A DNA stretch of 5,773 nucleotides, taken from JAZSMS01 sp045536015. Lineage in GTDB: Bacteria; Bacillota; Clostridia; Christensenellales; QALW01. The notes beneath the pieces are model-generated. The model was not told the DNA's origin, made no database searches, and saw nothing but the letters and a program-made list of their open reading frames with translations. Positions 5,632-5,773 of this stretch are shown piece after piece. Position numbers and translations under genes: made by a program. Within the stretch, counting starts at the first letter, position 1. Every line of letters starts with the position of its first letter. The stretch spans positions 1 through 5,773 of the forward strand of contig JAZSMS010000099.1 in assembly GCA_045536015.1 (NCBI GenBank). The letters run 5' to 3'.

Positions 5632-5773
5632 TTACTCATTTTTCAAAAGCATATCGCCCTTTATAATCCAGCCTGCCTTGCGCATACCCTCGCTTATTGC
5701 AAGCGAAAGTGCAGCAGGAAGAATAAAGCACATAAGAATTATCTTTAAAAAGTCAAACCATTCAAAGCCGTCG
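5632..5773 (-). CDS. C-terminal end of a membrane protein (gene runs off right edge)
   Basis: The last 46 codons of a minus-strand gene enter from the right edge and stop at TAA (5632-5634). The visible translation begins DGFEWFDFLKIILMCFILPA, giving a hydrophobic segment at about visible residues 8-26. It continues through ISEGMRKAGWI to the end KGDMLLKNE, a tail that should be cytoplasmic judging by its lysines and arginine. The frame is open to the window edge and ends eight bases before the terminator stem, so it is a real gene end. I do not recognise the family; an integral membrane or transporter-like protein is the most that can be said. Confidence 0.72.
   Translation of the reverse strand, partial: DGFEWFDFLKIILMCFILPAALSLAISEGMRKAGWIIKGDMLLKNE

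Noticed and set aside
1..5773. Mobile element, CRISPR array, defence system or tRNA gene.
   Set aside because: No repeats, terminal inverted repeats, transposase, cas-like protein or cloverleaf was seen; the region reads as ordinary conserved chromosomal genes.

Overview
The window looks like part of the chromosome of a low-GC, endospore-forming member of the Firmicutes, most likely class Clostridia. The evidence is AT-rich DNA, strong GGAG-type ribosome binding sites, and a complete nutrient germinant receptor operon of the GerA type, which occurs only in spore formers. No genus can be named from this sequence. I see no mobile element, CRISPR array, tRNA or rRNA.

Layout. Bases 1-205 (minus strand) hold the N-terminus of an alanyl-tRNA synthetase with its own near-consensus housekeeping promoter (248-275); the -35 box of that promoter is the last two sense codons of the gene upstream. 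Bases 267-4879 form one tightly packed minus-strand operon, read right to left: germinant receptor A subunit, C subunit (lipoprotein), a 56-residue two-helix membrane protein, B subunit (permease-like), and then endonuclease IV (nfo). The first four genes are joined by three successive 4-base stop/start overlaps (ATGA, GTGA, ATGA), and nfo starts 26 bases after the B gene with its ribosome binding site in that gap. A candidate forespore (sigma-G-like) promoter lies just ahead of the A gene.

From a shared promoter region, a good sigma-A promoter fires the other way (plus strand) into a 94-residue Cys-rich protein I cannot assign, followed by a DUF378-family small membrane protein (5362-5571). 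The 88-base gap between these two contains a hairpin nested inside a sequence able to pair with the ribosome binding site of the second gene. A strong bidirectional terminator (5601-5630) ends this unit and also serves the minus-strand gene entering from the right edge, of which only the last 46 codons (a membrane protein C-terminus) are visible.

How it fits together. The A, B, C and small D-like proteins would form a receptor complex in the spore inner membrane that senses nutrients and starts germination. Endonuclease IV repairs abasic sites and some oxidative lesions; having it at the end of this operon would load it into the spore together with the receptor, ready for DNA repair on germination. 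The most notable points are the small overlapping gene (short, GTG start, easily missed), the receptor-repair operon arrangement, and the possible leader control of the DUF378 gene. Nothing in the window requires a wholly new system.
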